From positions 1 through 64,000 of the forward strand of contig JAFDYQ010000023.1 of the NCBI GenBank assembly GCA_018267365.1: 64,000 nt of DNA, in the 5' to 3' direction. This DNA comes from Bacteroidota bacterium (GTDB taxonomy: Bacteria; Bacteroidota; Bacteroidia; Chitinophagales; LD1). Position numbers and translations under genes: made by a program. Shown here piece after piece: positions 8,342 through 17,730 of this stretch. The stretch's first letter is position 1. Each line of letters begins with the position of its first letter. Below the pieces are notes generated by a model. That model was given only the letters and a program-made list of their open reading frames with translations. It was not told the origin of the DNA and did no database searches.

Positions 8342-9004
8342 TCAGGCCAGCAGCCTCACCACCGTCCAGTAGACGGCTATGCAGGCTATCAGCCCGGAGA
8401 GCGGGTACACGATATACCGCCTGTACCACGGCTTGTGGCCAAACCAATAGATGAGGCTAAAGTAGATGCCGACGATGATCGTGGCCTGCCCCAGTTCTAC
8501 GCCTACGTTGAAGGAAAGGAGCGAGGTATAGAAGGCATTGCGCGGCAAGCCGAGTTCATTCAGCGCCGAGGCGAAACCCATACCATGCACGAGGCCAAAG
8601 GCAAAGACGACGAGTATGCGCCAGGGCTTCAGCTCAGAGATCACGATATTCTCTATCGCTATGAAAGCAATAGAGAGCGCGATGACAGGCTCTATGATAG
8701 CCGGTGGTACTACGATGATGTTTTTCATAGAGAGTATCAGCGTGAGTGTATGGGCCACGGTGAAGGCTGTGGCCTGCAGGAGCAGCGTGCGGATATTGGT
8801 GCTGAGCAGGCACAGGCCCGCTACGAAGAGTATGTGGTCAAAACCATCCGGCAGGATATGCTTGTAGCCGAGGATCAGGTAGTACCACACCACATGCTGT
8901 ATGGGTACGCGCTCCAGCTGATAGTTGATAGTATGTGCGGATAGCTGCAGGGCTGCTGTGAGGAGCAGACCGGCGGCCAGTAGCTTTTTATGCTTCATGG
9001 TCAT
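8342..9004 (-). CDS. HupE/UreJ-like polytopic membrane protein
   Basis: The 220-residue protein has a signal-like N-terminus and about six membrane segments. It shows the HupE/UreJ_2 family signatures DGFDHILF, FTVAHTLTL, EPVIALSIAFIAIEN, FGLVHGMGFA and NVGVELGQ. The conserved His and Asp residues lie in or near membrane helices. HupE/UreJ proteins are linked to nickel or cobalt uptake for hydrogenase and urease, but this subfamily is also widespread without those enzymes, and none is nearby. It overlaps the upstream TPR gene by ATGA (9001-9004), so translation is coupled. It is the last gene of the DUF4331 cluster; its substrate is unknown. Confidence 0.8.
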   Translation of the reverse strand: MTMKHKKLLAAGLLLTAALQLSAHTINYQLERVPIQHVVWYYLILGYKHILPDGFDHILFVAGLCLLSTNIRTLLLQATAFTVAHTLTLILSMKNIIVVPPAIIEPVIALSIAFIAIENIVISELKPWRILVVFAFGLVHGMGFASALNELGLPRNAFYTSLLSFNVGVELGQATIIVGIYFSLIYWFGHKPWYRRYIVYPLSGLIACIAVYWTVVRLLA

Positions 9005-10341
9005 GCACCTTTGCGCGGCAGCTCCTTAGAGGCTTCCTCTGCCAGTACCGGTGAAAGGTAGGCATTATCCCTCATAGCTCTGGCAGATAGCTCGGCGGCT
9101 TTGGCGGTGTCGCCTGCCTTGTGATAGATCAGCGCAGCGTGTGTGAGCAGGGTAGGGTTTTGCGAGTTGGTCTTGAGGGCTACAGCTATGTATTTTGCAG
9201 CTTCTTTGTAGTCGCCTTTCTTGTAGTTTACCCACGCCAGTGTCTCGTTGGCGTCTATATTGTCCGGACGGCGGTTGTACTCCATCTCGGCGTGCTCCAG
9301 CGCCTTGCTGTAGTCTCCTGTCTTGACATATACGTAGGCCAGCTCACGGTCAGAGTAGTGGCCTATAGAGGCATCATTAGTGCCTGCCTGGGCATCGCCG
9401 TTGAGTTTATCCAGTACCTTCTTTGCCGTCTGCTCAGACTTGTCTTTTTCGCCATTGAGCGCATAGAGGTCTATCAGTTCATCTTTGAAGGAGTAATCCT
9501 CTACCAGACTGTCAGCCTTTTCAAAGTCTGCGATAGCGCCCTTGTAGTCCTTATTGCTCTCTGCTATCCTGCCCAGCCCGGCATAGGCGTAGGCATACTC
9601 AGGGCGCTCATAGAGGGCCAGCTCGTATTCATGCTGCGCTTCTTTCTTCTGCCCTGTGTTTTCGTAGATATGGCCCAGCTGTATGCGTGCCCACTCTGTC
9701 TCCTCTGCACCGGGATAGCCCGCTGCGACTGCCATTTTCATAGCCTCTATAGCGCCGGGATAGTCGCCATGTATCTCGCGCAGGTATGACACGCGGGAGT
9801 AGGAGCGGAGGTCGGGGCGTATGGAGACCATCTTGTCAGTAGCGGCTACGGCCTCGTTATAGTTGCCCAGCTCTACATAGCCATCCGTCATCAGGCCATA
9901 TACGAATGCGTTGTAGGGATTGACCGCTTGAGCTTTTTTGGCATAGGCGAGCCCGTCTGCAAAGTGGTGCTCCGACAGGTAGATCATAGATTTGAAGCAC
10001 AGCGCTTCAAAATTGACTGAGTCGGTAGCGAGGGTTTTGTCTACCAGCTGCATGGCTGCACGGTCGTAGTAGAGATGGTCGCCTGTGATGCGGGCTTCCT
10101 GTATATAGAGTGCTGCGAGTTGCAGCTTTAGTTTCTCATCAGTGGGCTGCTGCTGTATCTTGGTGTACAGCCCGGCAGCTTTGTTTTTCGTTTCATTCCA
10201 GTCGGGCAGGGATGCGAGCCTGGCAGTTCTCTCCTTGATCGGTGGTATCGTATCTTCTTTCTTTTTATTTCTCAGTATCACAAAGCATACTGCTATGCAG
10301 GCTGCAAATATCAGGGCGGGGTATATTAGTTTCTTGTTCAT
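9001..10341 (-). CDS. Membrane-anchored TPR protein
   Basis: The 446-residue protein has an N-terminal transmembrane anchor (residues about 5-23, then RNKKKED), followed by about ten TPR units over residues 55-430 (for example YDRAAMQLVDKTL, YEYAYAYAGLGRIAESNKDY and ALEHAEMEYNRRPDN). It is probably a periplasm-facing scaffold. It lies between two DUF4331 genes and a HupE-like gene on the same strand, overlapping the latter. A predicted terminator (10391-10424) separates it from the upstream DUF4331 gene, so it may be read only by partial read-through or from its own promoter. Confidence 0.8.
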   Translation of the reverse strand: MNKKLIYPALIFAACIAVCFVILRNKKKEDTIPPIKERTARLASLPDWNETKNKAAGLYTKIQQQPTDEKLKLQLAALYIQEARITGDHLYYDRAAMQLVDKTLATDSVNFEALCFKSMIYLSEHHFADGLAYAKKAQAVNPYNAFVYGLMTDGYVELGNYNEAVAATDKMVSIRPDLRSYSRVSYLREIHGDYPGAIEAMKMAVAAGYPGAEETEWARIQLGHIYENTGQKKEAQHEYELALYERPEYAYAYAGLGRIAESNKDYKGAIADFEKADSLVEDYSFKDELIDLYALNGEKDKSEQTAKKVLDKLNGDAQAGTNDASIGHYSDRELAYVYVKTGDYSKALEHAEMEYNRRPDNIDANETLAWVNYKKGDYKEAAKYIAVALKTNSQNPTLLTHAALIYHKAGDTAKAAELSARAMRDNAYLSPVLAEEASKELPRKGA

Positions 10342-10390
10342 CGTGTTGATTTAAATTTTTAGATAAAGTCACTGTGTCAAAGCGGATGTG

Positions 10391-10424
10391 AAAAAGAGAC
10401 CCGCCCCCGTCGAGACGGGCCTCT
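10391..10424 (-). terminator. Rho-independent terminator after DUF4331 gene
   Basis: On the minus strand a 9-bp stem (10424-10416 with 10403-10395, one G-U) is followed by TTTTT. It sits 20 bp after the stop of the 695-residue DUF4331 protein and 50 bp before the TPR gene start, so it may set expression ratios inside the cluster. Confidence 0.7.
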
Positions 10425-10443
10425 TACCACTTTGAAACAAACA

Positions 10444-12531
10444 TTAATTCATTTTGACGAGCTCCAGCGTTTGTGGTTTGCCGGATTGTATAGCTGTAGC
10501 GAAGTAGGTGCCGTTTTGCAGATCGCTGCCGGTCCACTCTACGGTATAGTCTCCCGGATTCTTGCGCTCATTGACCAGGGTGCGTACCAGCCTGCCAGAC
10601 ACATCATAGAGCATGATGGTCACGTTGGTCGCTTCGGATACATGGTACCTGATCGTATTGCCTCCGGTGAATGGATTAGGATAGGTAGTCATCACCACAT
10701 CAGGCGTGCTGAGGCCTATGATACCGTTTGGCGTAGCGCCGAGCACAGTGGGCTGTGTATAGGCTACCTCCTTGCCACCACCATCACCCGTACCAGGCCA
10801 TGGAGTCTGTACAAATGGGAATGCTGCGCGGAAGGTAGTATCGTTGCTGGTCACACCTGTAGAGTATCCCAGTACGCTGAGCAGCTGAGGAGTGAGCGGG
10901 TTTTGCGTAGCAGATGTATCATCATCATAGAAGAGGCCGATGGCTGCCAGTGCAGCGCCTGATACGGCCTGCAGCTCTATGCGTGTCACATCATCCTCCA
11001 GGCGGCGACCGTTAGGGAAGCCATCCATATTAGGGATGCGCTGTATGGTAGTAGTCTGGTTGAAGCGTGGATCAGTAATACCGAGTACCGCTGCTGCAAA
11101 GAGGCCCTCGCTGCTAAAGTCTGCGCTATTGCGCGGTGTAGCAGGTACGGCCATGTTGAGGCGCAGCATATCACCACCGTTTGGCAGGAAGTTATTCACG
11201 AAAGGCTTGCCCGCAGAGAATGGATTGCCCGGTGTCTTGCCGGTAGCCAGCTGGTACGGCGAGAGATTGGGCACACCTGTGTGAAAGATAGGCCAGATAT
11301 CTGCCGAGCGTGGTGACTGCGCATTTGGCGCCAGCAGGCTCTGATAGCCGGTAGCAGGGTCAAAAGCCGACCCGCTAAAGCCAGGTATCTGTATCGGAGC
11401 CAGGATGTTTGTAGCCACGTAGTAGAGACCTGCCTGATCATTACCAAAACCTACATTACCATAGTTGGTAAAGGAGTTTCGCTGTATGTGCAATGCGGAG
11501 AATGCAGGTACAGCCGCAGCGTAGGCGTGCGTATCCATATACAGCGCCAGCTCAGGCTGATAGAAGTACGGACCGAATGTAGCCAGGTTAGCCAGGTCAT
11601 CATACGGGGTCAGTGAGTTCCACTGATCCTTCATGCCGATAGGTATGACAGCTTCGTTGGTCAGCGGCATGCCTAGACGAGACACCTGCACCCAGTTGCC
11701 CGAGTAGGCCTCGCTACCTGCGCTGAGTGTCCTGATCTGCTGGCGGCTGGCAGATGCCCATACGCCTATCACATAGTCGCCATCGAGTATATTGGCCGCC
11801 ATAGAGACCGGATTGCCATTCTTTTGCAGCGTAGCGATAGGGACCTCGAGGGCTATGGTGCAGACGTTCTTCCTCTTCAGTCCGTCACGTGGAGCGCCTG
11901 TAGCCTGACGTGGTGCATCGCCGAGATCGAAGATGCCACCGAGGTCTACGAAGAAGGCATCATCTGCCGTACCGGCAAACACACGCTCACCGGTAGTACT
12001 CGTCATGATCGCATTGTTGAAGAGCGCACCATACTGCGTATTCAGGCCTGCTGCACTCTCTATAGAGCGCGGGCCGATATTAGGCGGCGGTACTATACCG
12101 TTTGCCACGATAGTGGTAAAGGCACCACCACCCATGCTTCTCTCCAGTGTATAGGTCGTCTTGGCGTTTTGCTGGCCGAGGCGGATATTGAAGAAGGTAG
12201 TAGGATCTTGATTGGTCTTGTGAAATGTGAAACGATAGGTCACATCGTCACCGGTCGTAGCCGTGTTATTGTCCACGTGTATCTCATAGCGGATATTTTC
12301 GCCAAAGCTGTAGTAATTCGGACCGCCGTGAGGGAGCTGCATCGGCACATAGTTGGCTATGAGTATCACTTTGGTCGAGTCAGTAGGACTGCGGAATGCA
12401 TAGACGTCCGTATTATCCGCCAGCGGATCATTTGCGATCAGCGGTGCCTCCCTGTGGCTCGATGCGAAGGCGCTGATAGAGCCTAGTGCCATACCGATGG
12501 CGAGGGCTGCATTTTTTATATTTCTTTTCAT
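10444..12531 (-). CDS. DUF4331 protein with T9SS C-terminal sorting domain
   Basis: The 695-residue exported protein has a signal peptide (residues 1-23, ending SAFA) followed at once by SSHREAPLIANDPLADNTDV, the hallmark start of DUF4331 proteins. The DUF4331 body runs to about residue 580. The last about 85 residues (TTYPNPFTGGNTI to TLELVKMN) are a Por secretion-system sorting domain, so T9SS should export it and anchor or release it at the surface. It is a tandem paralogue of the 584-residue protein at 12565-14319, with stretches of near-identical DNA. The function of DUF4331 is unknown. The pair with TPR and HupE genes suggests one pathway. Confidence 0.85.
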   Translation of the reverse strand: MKRNIKNAALAIGMALGSISAFASSHREAPLIANDPLADNTDVYAFRSPTDSTKVILIANYVPMQLPHGGPNYYSFGENIRYEIHVDNNTATTGDDVTYRFTFHKTNQDPTTFFNIRLGQQNAKTTYTLERSMGGGAFTTIVANGIVPPPNIGPRSIESAAGLNTQYGALFNNAIMTSTTGERVFAGTADDAFFVDLGGIFDLGDAPRQATGAPRDGLKRKNVCTIALEVPIATLQKNGNPVSMAANILDGDYVIGVWASASRQQIRTLSAGSEAYSGNWVQVSRLGMPLTNEAVIPIGMKDQWNSLTPYDDLANLATFGPYFYQPELALYMDTHAYAAAVPAFSALHIQRNSFTNYGNVGFGNDQAGLYYVATNILAPIQIPGFSGSAFDPATGYQSLLAPNAQSPRSADIWPIFHTGVPNLSPYQLATGKTPGNPFSAGKPFVNNFLPNGGDMLRLNMAVPATPRNSADFSSEGLFAAAVLGITDPRFNQTTTIQRIPNMDGFPNGRRLEDDVTRIELQAVSGAALAAIGLFYDDDTSATQNPLTPQLLSVLGYSTGVTSNDTTFRAAFPFVQTPWPGTGDGGGKEVAYTQPTVLGATPNGIIGLSTPDVVMTTYPNPFTGGNTIRYHVSEATNVTIMLYDVSGRLVRTLVNERKNPGDYTVEWTGSDLQNGTYFATAIQSGKPQTLELVKMN

Positions 12532-12564
12532 GATATTTTCTCTGTTTTTCAGTTATGAATGGGC

Positions 12565-14319
12565 TTAGTTGACCGCCGTACCTCTCCACGGCGTCTGCAC
12601 GTATGGGAATGCTACCTTGAATGTCGTGTCATTCTTTTCTACACCGGTAGAATATTGAAGCACATTGGTCAGGTAGTTGGTCACAGGAGATGCGTTAGGG
12701 TCGTTGGCATTGTAGTCATCGTACCAGAGGCCTATAGCAGCCAGCGCTGCACCTGACACTGCCTGCAGCTCTATGCGGGTCACATCATCCTCCAGGCGGC
12801 GACCGTTAGGGAAGCCATCCATATTAGGGATCAGCTGGAGTGTATCGGAGCCGTTGAAGCGCGGATCTGTGAGGCCGCGCACCGCAGCGGCAAAGAGGCC
12901 CTCACTGCTGAAGTCTGCACTCGTGCGTGCGGTAGGTGGCACAGCCATATTGAGACGGAGCATATCACCACCATTTGGCAGGAAGTTATTGACGAAAGGC
13001 TTGCCTACTGCGAGTGGGTTGCCATTCTTGCCGGTAGCCAGCTGATATGGTGGCAGGTTAGGCACGCCGGTGTGGAATATAGGCCAGATGTCTACAGAGC
13101 GCGGAGAGGCAGGTCCTGCCAGGAGCAGCTTGCCATAGGTGGCTGTATCCAGTGCGGTACCGGTAGTGGCGGCTGCACCACGCAGGCCATATACACCAGC
13201 TTTGCCATTGCCGAAATCGAACTGCCCGAGAGATTTGTGCTGTATGCGGAGTGCACGCAGGGCAGGCACTGCTGTACCATACAGGCTGTCATCCATATAG
13301 AGCGCCAGCTCAGGATTGTAAAAATATTTACCGAAGGTAGCGATGCTATCCAGGTCCTGATATGGCGTCATGCCATTCCATTTATCTTTTTGTCCTACCG
13401 GTATCACTGCCTCATTGGTCAGTGGCATACCGAGGCGCGATACCTGCACCCATGTGCCGGTCTCTACTGAGCCGCCACCTGAGGCGTTCAGCGTTTTGAC
13501 AGCGTAGCGGCTGGCAGACGCCCATACACCGATGGTGAAGTCTGGATCCAGGATGCTGGTGGCCTGTGCTGCGCTTTTGCCTGCTTTCTGCAGTGTAGAG
13601 ATAGCTACCTTGATAGCTATGGTGTGCACATTAGTCCGGGCTACACCATCACGTACAGTGCCGCCATTCTGGCGCGGTGCATCACCGAGATCAAAGATAC
13701 CACCGAGGTCTACGAAGAAAGGATCATCTACAGGGCCGCAAAAGATCTTCTCACCACTGGTAGCCGTGGCGATAGCGCCTGTCATCAGTGTATTGTAGTC
13801 CGGTGTATTGAGGCCTACAGCACTCTCTATAGAGCGTGGGCCGATGTTATTGGGCGGTACTACTCCGTTTGTCACGATAGTAGAGAAGGAGGAACCACCG
13901 TTAGTGCTGCGCTCGCAGGTATAGGTGGTCTTGAGGTTTTGCTGACCCAGGCGGATATTGAAGAAAGTAGTCGGGTCCTGATTGGTCTGGTGAAAGGTGA
14001 AGCGATACACGATGTCGTCACCAGGAGTAGCAGTATTATTGTCTATGTGCACCTCATAGCGGATGTTCTCGCCAAAGGTCGCATAGTTAGGTCCGCCAAA
14101 AGGAAGCTCGGCAGGAATGTAGTTTGCGATGATCGTGATGTAGTTAGGATCATCAGGGCTACGAAAGGCATAGAGGTCCGTATTGTCTGCCAGCGGATCA
14201 TTGGCGATCAGCGGTGCCTCTCTGTGGCTGGACGCCTGTACGAAAGCAGTAGAACCCAGCAGCAGCATAGCTGTCATCGAGTTTTTGATCCATGCCTTCG
14301 AGAGAAAATGTCTTTTCAT
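12565..14319 (-). CDS. DUF4331 protein, no T9SS tail
   Basis: The 584-residue secreted paralogue of the downstream protein has a signal peptide (hydrophobic AMLLLGSTAFVQA), then the same SSHREAPLIANDPLADNTDL start. It aligns along its whole length with the 695-residue protein but ends after FPYVQTPWRGTAVN, without the sorting domain, so it may stay in the periplasm. It is first in the minus-strand cluster, 33 bp upstream of its paralogue. A 60-bp stretch around 12776-12835 is nearly identical to 10981-11040, pointing to recent duplication or gene conversion. Confidence 0.85.
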   Translation of the reverse strand: MKRHFLSKAWIKNSMTAMLLLGSTAFVQASSHREAPLIANDPLADNTDLYAFRSPDDPNYITIIANYIPAELPFGGPNYATFGENIRYEVHIDNNTATPGDDIVYRFTFHQTNQDPTTFFNIRLGQQNLKTTYTCERSTNGGSSFSTIVTNGVVPPNNIGPRSIESAVGLNTPDYNTLMTGAIATATSGEKIFCGPVDDPFFVDLGGIFDLGDAPRQNGGTVRDGVARTNVHTIAIKVAISTLQKAGKSAAQATSILDPDFTIGVWASASRYAVKTLNASGGGSVETGTWVQVSRLGMPLTNEAVIPVGQKDKWNGMTPYQDLDSIATFGKYFYNPELALYMDDSLYGTAVPALRALRIQHKSLGQFDFGNGKAGVYGLRGAAATTGTALDTATYGKLLLAGPASPRSVDIWPIFHTGVPNLPPYQLATGKNGNPLAVGKPFVNNFLPNGGDMLRLNMAVPPTARTSADFSSEGLFAAAVRGLTDPRFNGSDTLQLIPNMDGFPNGRRLEDDVTRIELQAVSGAALAAIGLWYDDYNANDPNASPVTNYLTNVLQYSTGVEKNDTTFKVAFPYVQTPWRGTAVN

Positions 14320-14629
14320 GGAATTGTTTTTAAAGTTTAAGAATCAAAGTCGATGATCGTTGTCCGAGGTCATCTTGTTTTGATGTACGCGATTGGATAT
14401 GTGTTTGGATTTTGACCGCGACAGTTTTTAGATCGACCTCATCGCATGGCATAGCGTTTTGAAAAGATGGTATAATAGTTGGTAAAGCGTGCGCCATTTC
14501 CCCATAAATCCAAAGTGTGATGTCTGTGCGTATGTAAAAGGAGATAAGCCCGGTTTGAATAACTATACATCCATATCATCACTCACCACTACGGCCCGCA
14601 GGAGATACCTGCGCAGGGAGAAGGCGATC
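14320..14629. other. Divergent intergenic region
   Basis: This gap of about 310 bp separates the DUF4331 cluster (minus) from the His-rich protein/TonB cluster (plus), and must hold both promoters. An open frame reaching 14489 on the plus strand has no protein-like character before the ATG at 14630. I see no clear TAnnTTTG element, RNA gene or repeat. Confidence 0.4.
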
Positions 14630-14983
14630 ATGATGGTCAAGGCTTCTAAGTTTATACTCTTCTTCTACATCCTCTCTGTATTCCGCCCTGTGGTGCCGCT
14701 GGTATCTGATGCCATAGCGCATACTTTTTATGAGCAGCAGCATATCATGCAGGTGCATGAGGTGAATGGTAAGTTTCACATACATGATGAGATAGGCAAG
14801 AGTCTCTCTCATGGAGAGCAGGGTGACACCACATCCGTGTGGGATGTACCTGAATACGTGCACACAGCTTCTTTGACACTTCCTGTACGCATAGCCACAT
14901 CAGTCAGTAGACTGTATAGCTCTCACAGCCCCCTATACGCATCTATATCTGCAGATGTCGTCTCCCCACCTCCTTGTATCTGA
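14630..14983 (+). CDS. Small secreted His-rich protein
   Basis: The preferred start is the ATG at 14630 (or 14633), preceded by GGGAGAAGG, a rare good Shine-Dalgarno for this genome. The product is about 117 residues: a membrane-spanning or signal segment (FILFFYILSVFRPVVPLVSD), then a His-rich stretch, HTFYEQQHIMQVHEVNGKFH, continuing IHDE. The upstream 47 codons of the frame are unlikely to be translated. Similar small His-rich exported proteins sit beside TonB receptors and metal-handling genes in Bacteroidota, so metal binding is plausible. I cannot name the family with certainty. Confidence 0.6.
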   Translation: MMVKASKFILFFYILSVFRPVVPLVSDAIAHTFYEQQHIMQVHEVNGKFHIHDEIGKSLSHGEQGDTTSVWDVPEYVHTASLTLPVRIATSVSRLYSSHSPLYASISADVVSPPPCI

Positions 14984-15124
14984 TCAGCGTCGCTATTCTG
15001 TGATATTACTATATGGGTGGTATCTGACAGTATGATGGCCTCCGGCCAAAGCGATGATATACACTGATCGCAGCATTTGTTTTTATGCTGTGGGAAGAAT
15101 CAAAAAATATTCAAGTTGTCAAAA

Positions 15125-15175
15125 TAATGTATCAGTATATCGTGCCTCACTTTGGGGAGGTATACTGATGCATTA
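15125..15175 (+). promoter_or_regulatory. Long imperfect hairpin / operator upstream of TonB receptor
   Basis: The arms TAATGTATCAGTATA (15125-15139) and TATACTGATGCATTA (15161-15175) are complementary with a single G-U. CCTC (15145-15148) and GAGG (15157-15160) extend the stem across a 5-nt bulge. It lies 15 bp before a TTG and 60 bp before the ATG of the TonB receptor, and lacks a following T-run. It could be a dimeric regulator operator or a structured mRNA leader. Confidence 0.55.
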
Positions 15176-15235
15176 TCCTAACTCAAACCTTTGAAAAAAA
15201 TAAATAAAAATATTTTTTGTCTCTCATCTACACTT

Positions 15236-17536
15236 ATGATCAAAGCATCTACTTTATTCTTACTACTCTCTGTATGCTCCGTTTGTCCTCTTATCCTTTT
15301 GGCGCACGAGGCATCCCTGACAGGTACTATATCTAATGCGTATAATCATGCACCGGCTCGAGGTGTCAAGGTGGCTCTGAAAGGTACTGAGCTGGCCACT
15401 GCGACTGACTCCGTGGGTGTTTACCGCTTTCCCGATATTCCTGCCCGCAACTATACCGTGATATTTGAGAAGGAGGGTTATTTCAAAACAGAACGCGAGG
15501 TGGACCTGAAGGAAAATTCGGTAAAGACACTAAACATATCTCTGACCCCGGAGATGATAGAGCTACAGACGGCACAGGTGGCGAGTGCCAGGGCTACCTC
15601 TGCATCTTCATCTGCTCTCATCAGCGCCATAGATATGGAGCTGCGTCCGCGCAATAGTTCTCAGGACCTGCTCAAAAGTGTACCCGGCATCTTCACCGCA
15701 CAGCATCAGGGCGGGGCCAAAGCAGAGCAGATATTCATACGCGGCTATGACTGTGACCACGGCACAGATATCAATCTCTCTATGGATGGTGTGCCTATCA
15801 ATCTGCCCTCACACGCACACGGCCAGGGCTATGCTGATATGCACTTCCTGATAGCAGATGTGGTGTCTGCGCTGGATGTGTACAAAGGGCCCTTTCAGGC
15901 GCAGTTTGGAGATTTCTATACAGGTGGTGCAGTCGCCTTTCGCACCTATGATACGCTGCCGCATAGCCAGGTGCGGTTAGAGTTTGGTACTACGCCTACG
16001 CAGCGGGCATTTGCCACCAGCAGGTTATTATTCGCTTTGAATATCCCTACCAAGTTATCCCGTCTGCAGTCCTACCTCGCGGCAGAGTACTCTTACTCAC
16101 CCGGCTACTTTGATGTCAATGCGAAGTATAGCAAGTTCAACATCTTCGGAAAGATGAAGTACAAGCTGTCGGACAATACCTCCCTCGCACTCAGCGTAGC
16201 CAGCTACGCAGCCTCATGGACCGGGTCGGGGCAGATACCGGAGCGGGCAGTAGAGCAGGGTATCATAGACCGTTTCGGTGGTATAGACCCTACGGAGGGC
16301 GGCAGTACAGACAGGACCGTAGTCAATCTGATGCTGAATCATCATACGGATGATAGCCGCTTTCTGCTCAATATGTACTACCAGCGCTACGGCCTCACGC
16401 TCTATAATGACTTTACTTTCTTTCTCAATGATCCCGTACATGGCGATGAGATAGAGCAGGACGATGACCGCAATGTCTTTGGCTTTAATACGCAGTACTC
16501 TAAATTTTACGACCTGGGCAGTCTGCATACCAAGTCCACTTTTGGCGGAGGGGTGCGCACAGACGTGATCCATACTGACCTGTGGCATGTGCAGAAGCGT
16601 GTCCGCCTGGACGAGAGGGGAGACGACAACCTGAGCACGACCAATGCCAACCTTTGGTTCAAACAAGACTTTAATGTGGCAAAGTGGTTCCGCTTTGATG
16701 CAGCTGTGCGCATGGATTACTCTGTCTTTCAGGATAGGGATAATCATCCGGACTCTGCCTACAACCGCAGCGGTACCAACTATCAGATGCTGCCTACCTA
16801 CAAGCTCAACTTCGTTTTCACACCGGTGAGCTATGTGCAGCTCTTTATCAATAATGGGATGGGCTATCACTCTAATGATACCCGGGCGGTGGTACAGGAT
16901 ACGCGGCACTGGCTGCCGATGGTTTTCTCCAGTGAGGTGGGTGCTACGGTGCGTGTAGGTACGCGGGCTATCATCACTACCTCGCTCTACCTGCAGGATG
17001 CCAGTGACGAGCTGGTCTTTAGCTCTGACGAGGCTACTACGGAGGATAACGGCTCCAGCAGGCGGATGGGTATAGACCTCAGCGGACGCCTACAGATCGC
17101 ACGCTGGCTACTGGCAGATCTGGATGTCAACTACTCTCACAACCGCCTCACGGATAAATTTCTGGGAAGGCAGTCGGCTACAGATTACTACGTGCCACTG
17201 GCACCCAGCTTTACCTCTCAGGGAGGACTGACAGTGCGACACAAGAGCGGATTCAAGGCACGCCTCGGCTATCGTGCCATGCTGGACCGCCCGGCCAATG
17301 AGAACAATTCGATCATCGCCAAAGGCTACTATGTAATGGATGCTATGGTAGCCTTTGAGCGCAAGAGATACCAGGTCAGCCTGACTGTAGAGAATCTACT
17401 GAACACTAAATGGAATGAGGCGCAGTTTGCGACTATTACGAGGCTTACCAACGAGGCGCAGGCAGTGGATCAACTCTGCTTTACCTCAGGTACTGCCGTC
17501 GCACTAAAGTTTGGAGTGAGTTATTTTTTCAGGTAA
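15236..17536 (+). CDS. TonB-dependent outer-membrane receptor
   Basis: The product is about 766 residues from the ATG at 15236; the frame extends 15 codons to a TTG at 15191. A signal peptide ends LLAHEA. A CarboxypepD_reg-like domain follows (LTGTISNAYNHAPARGVKVA), then the plug (IFIRGYDCDHGTDINLSMDG, then VPINLPSHAHGQGYADMHFL) and a 22-strand-type barrel closing with GVSYFFR. The plug sequence belongs to the group with CDHGTD and HAHGQGYAD, seen in several Gram-negative phyla. The substrate is unknown; the neighbouring His-rich protein and ECF sigma factor hint at a metal or stress-linked ligand. Confidence 0.9.
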   Translation: MIKASTLFLLLSVCSVCPLILLAHEASLTGTISNAYNHAPARGVKVALKGTELATATDSVGVYRFPDIPARNYTVIFEKEGYFKTEREVDLKENSVKTLNISLTPEMIELQTAQVASARATSASSSALISAIDMELRPRNSSQDLLKSVPGIFTAQHQGGAKAEQIFIRGYDCDHGTDINLSMDGVPINLPSHAHGQGYADMHFLIADVVSALDVYKGPFQAQFGDFYTGGAVAFRTYDTLPHSQVRLEFGTTPTQRAFATSRLLFALNIPTKLSRLQSYLAAEYSYSPGYFDVNAKYSKFNIFGKMKYKLSDNTSLALSVASYAASWTGSGQIPERAVEQGIIDRFGGIDPTEGGSTDRTVVNLMLNHHTDDSRFLLNMYYQRYGLTLYNDFTFFLNDPVHGDEIEQDDDRNVFGFNTQYSKFYDLGSLHTKSTFGGGVRTDVIHTDLWHVQKRVRLDERGDDNLSTTNANLWFKQDFNVAKWFRFDAAVRMDYSVFQDRDNHPDSAYNRSGTNYQMLPTYKLNFVFTPVSYVQLFINNGMGYHSNDTRAVVQDTRHWLPMVFSSEVGATVRVGTRAIITTSLYLQDASDELVFSSDEATTEDNGSSRRMGIDLSGRLQIARWLLADLDVNYSHNRLTDKFLGRQSATDYYVPLAPSFTSQGGLTVRHKSGFKARLGYRAMLDRPANENNSIIAKGYYVMDAMVAFERKRYQVSLTVENLLNTKWNEAQFATITRLTNEAQAVDQLCFTSGTAVALKFGVSYFFR

Positions 17537-17730
17537 TGAATACTTGCCCAAAGTGGGGCATCCGTCACCATTATACAGAGAAGGCATCATCGTAAAAATA
17601 TTTTTACCTAAGAAATACTCCGTTTTATCCTGCAAACATCCAGACATAATCACACATCCGTATATGTATCAAGATCGTCGATATCAATGGCACCCACTTT
17701 GCTTGCCTTTGCTCTACGAATACTACTAAA

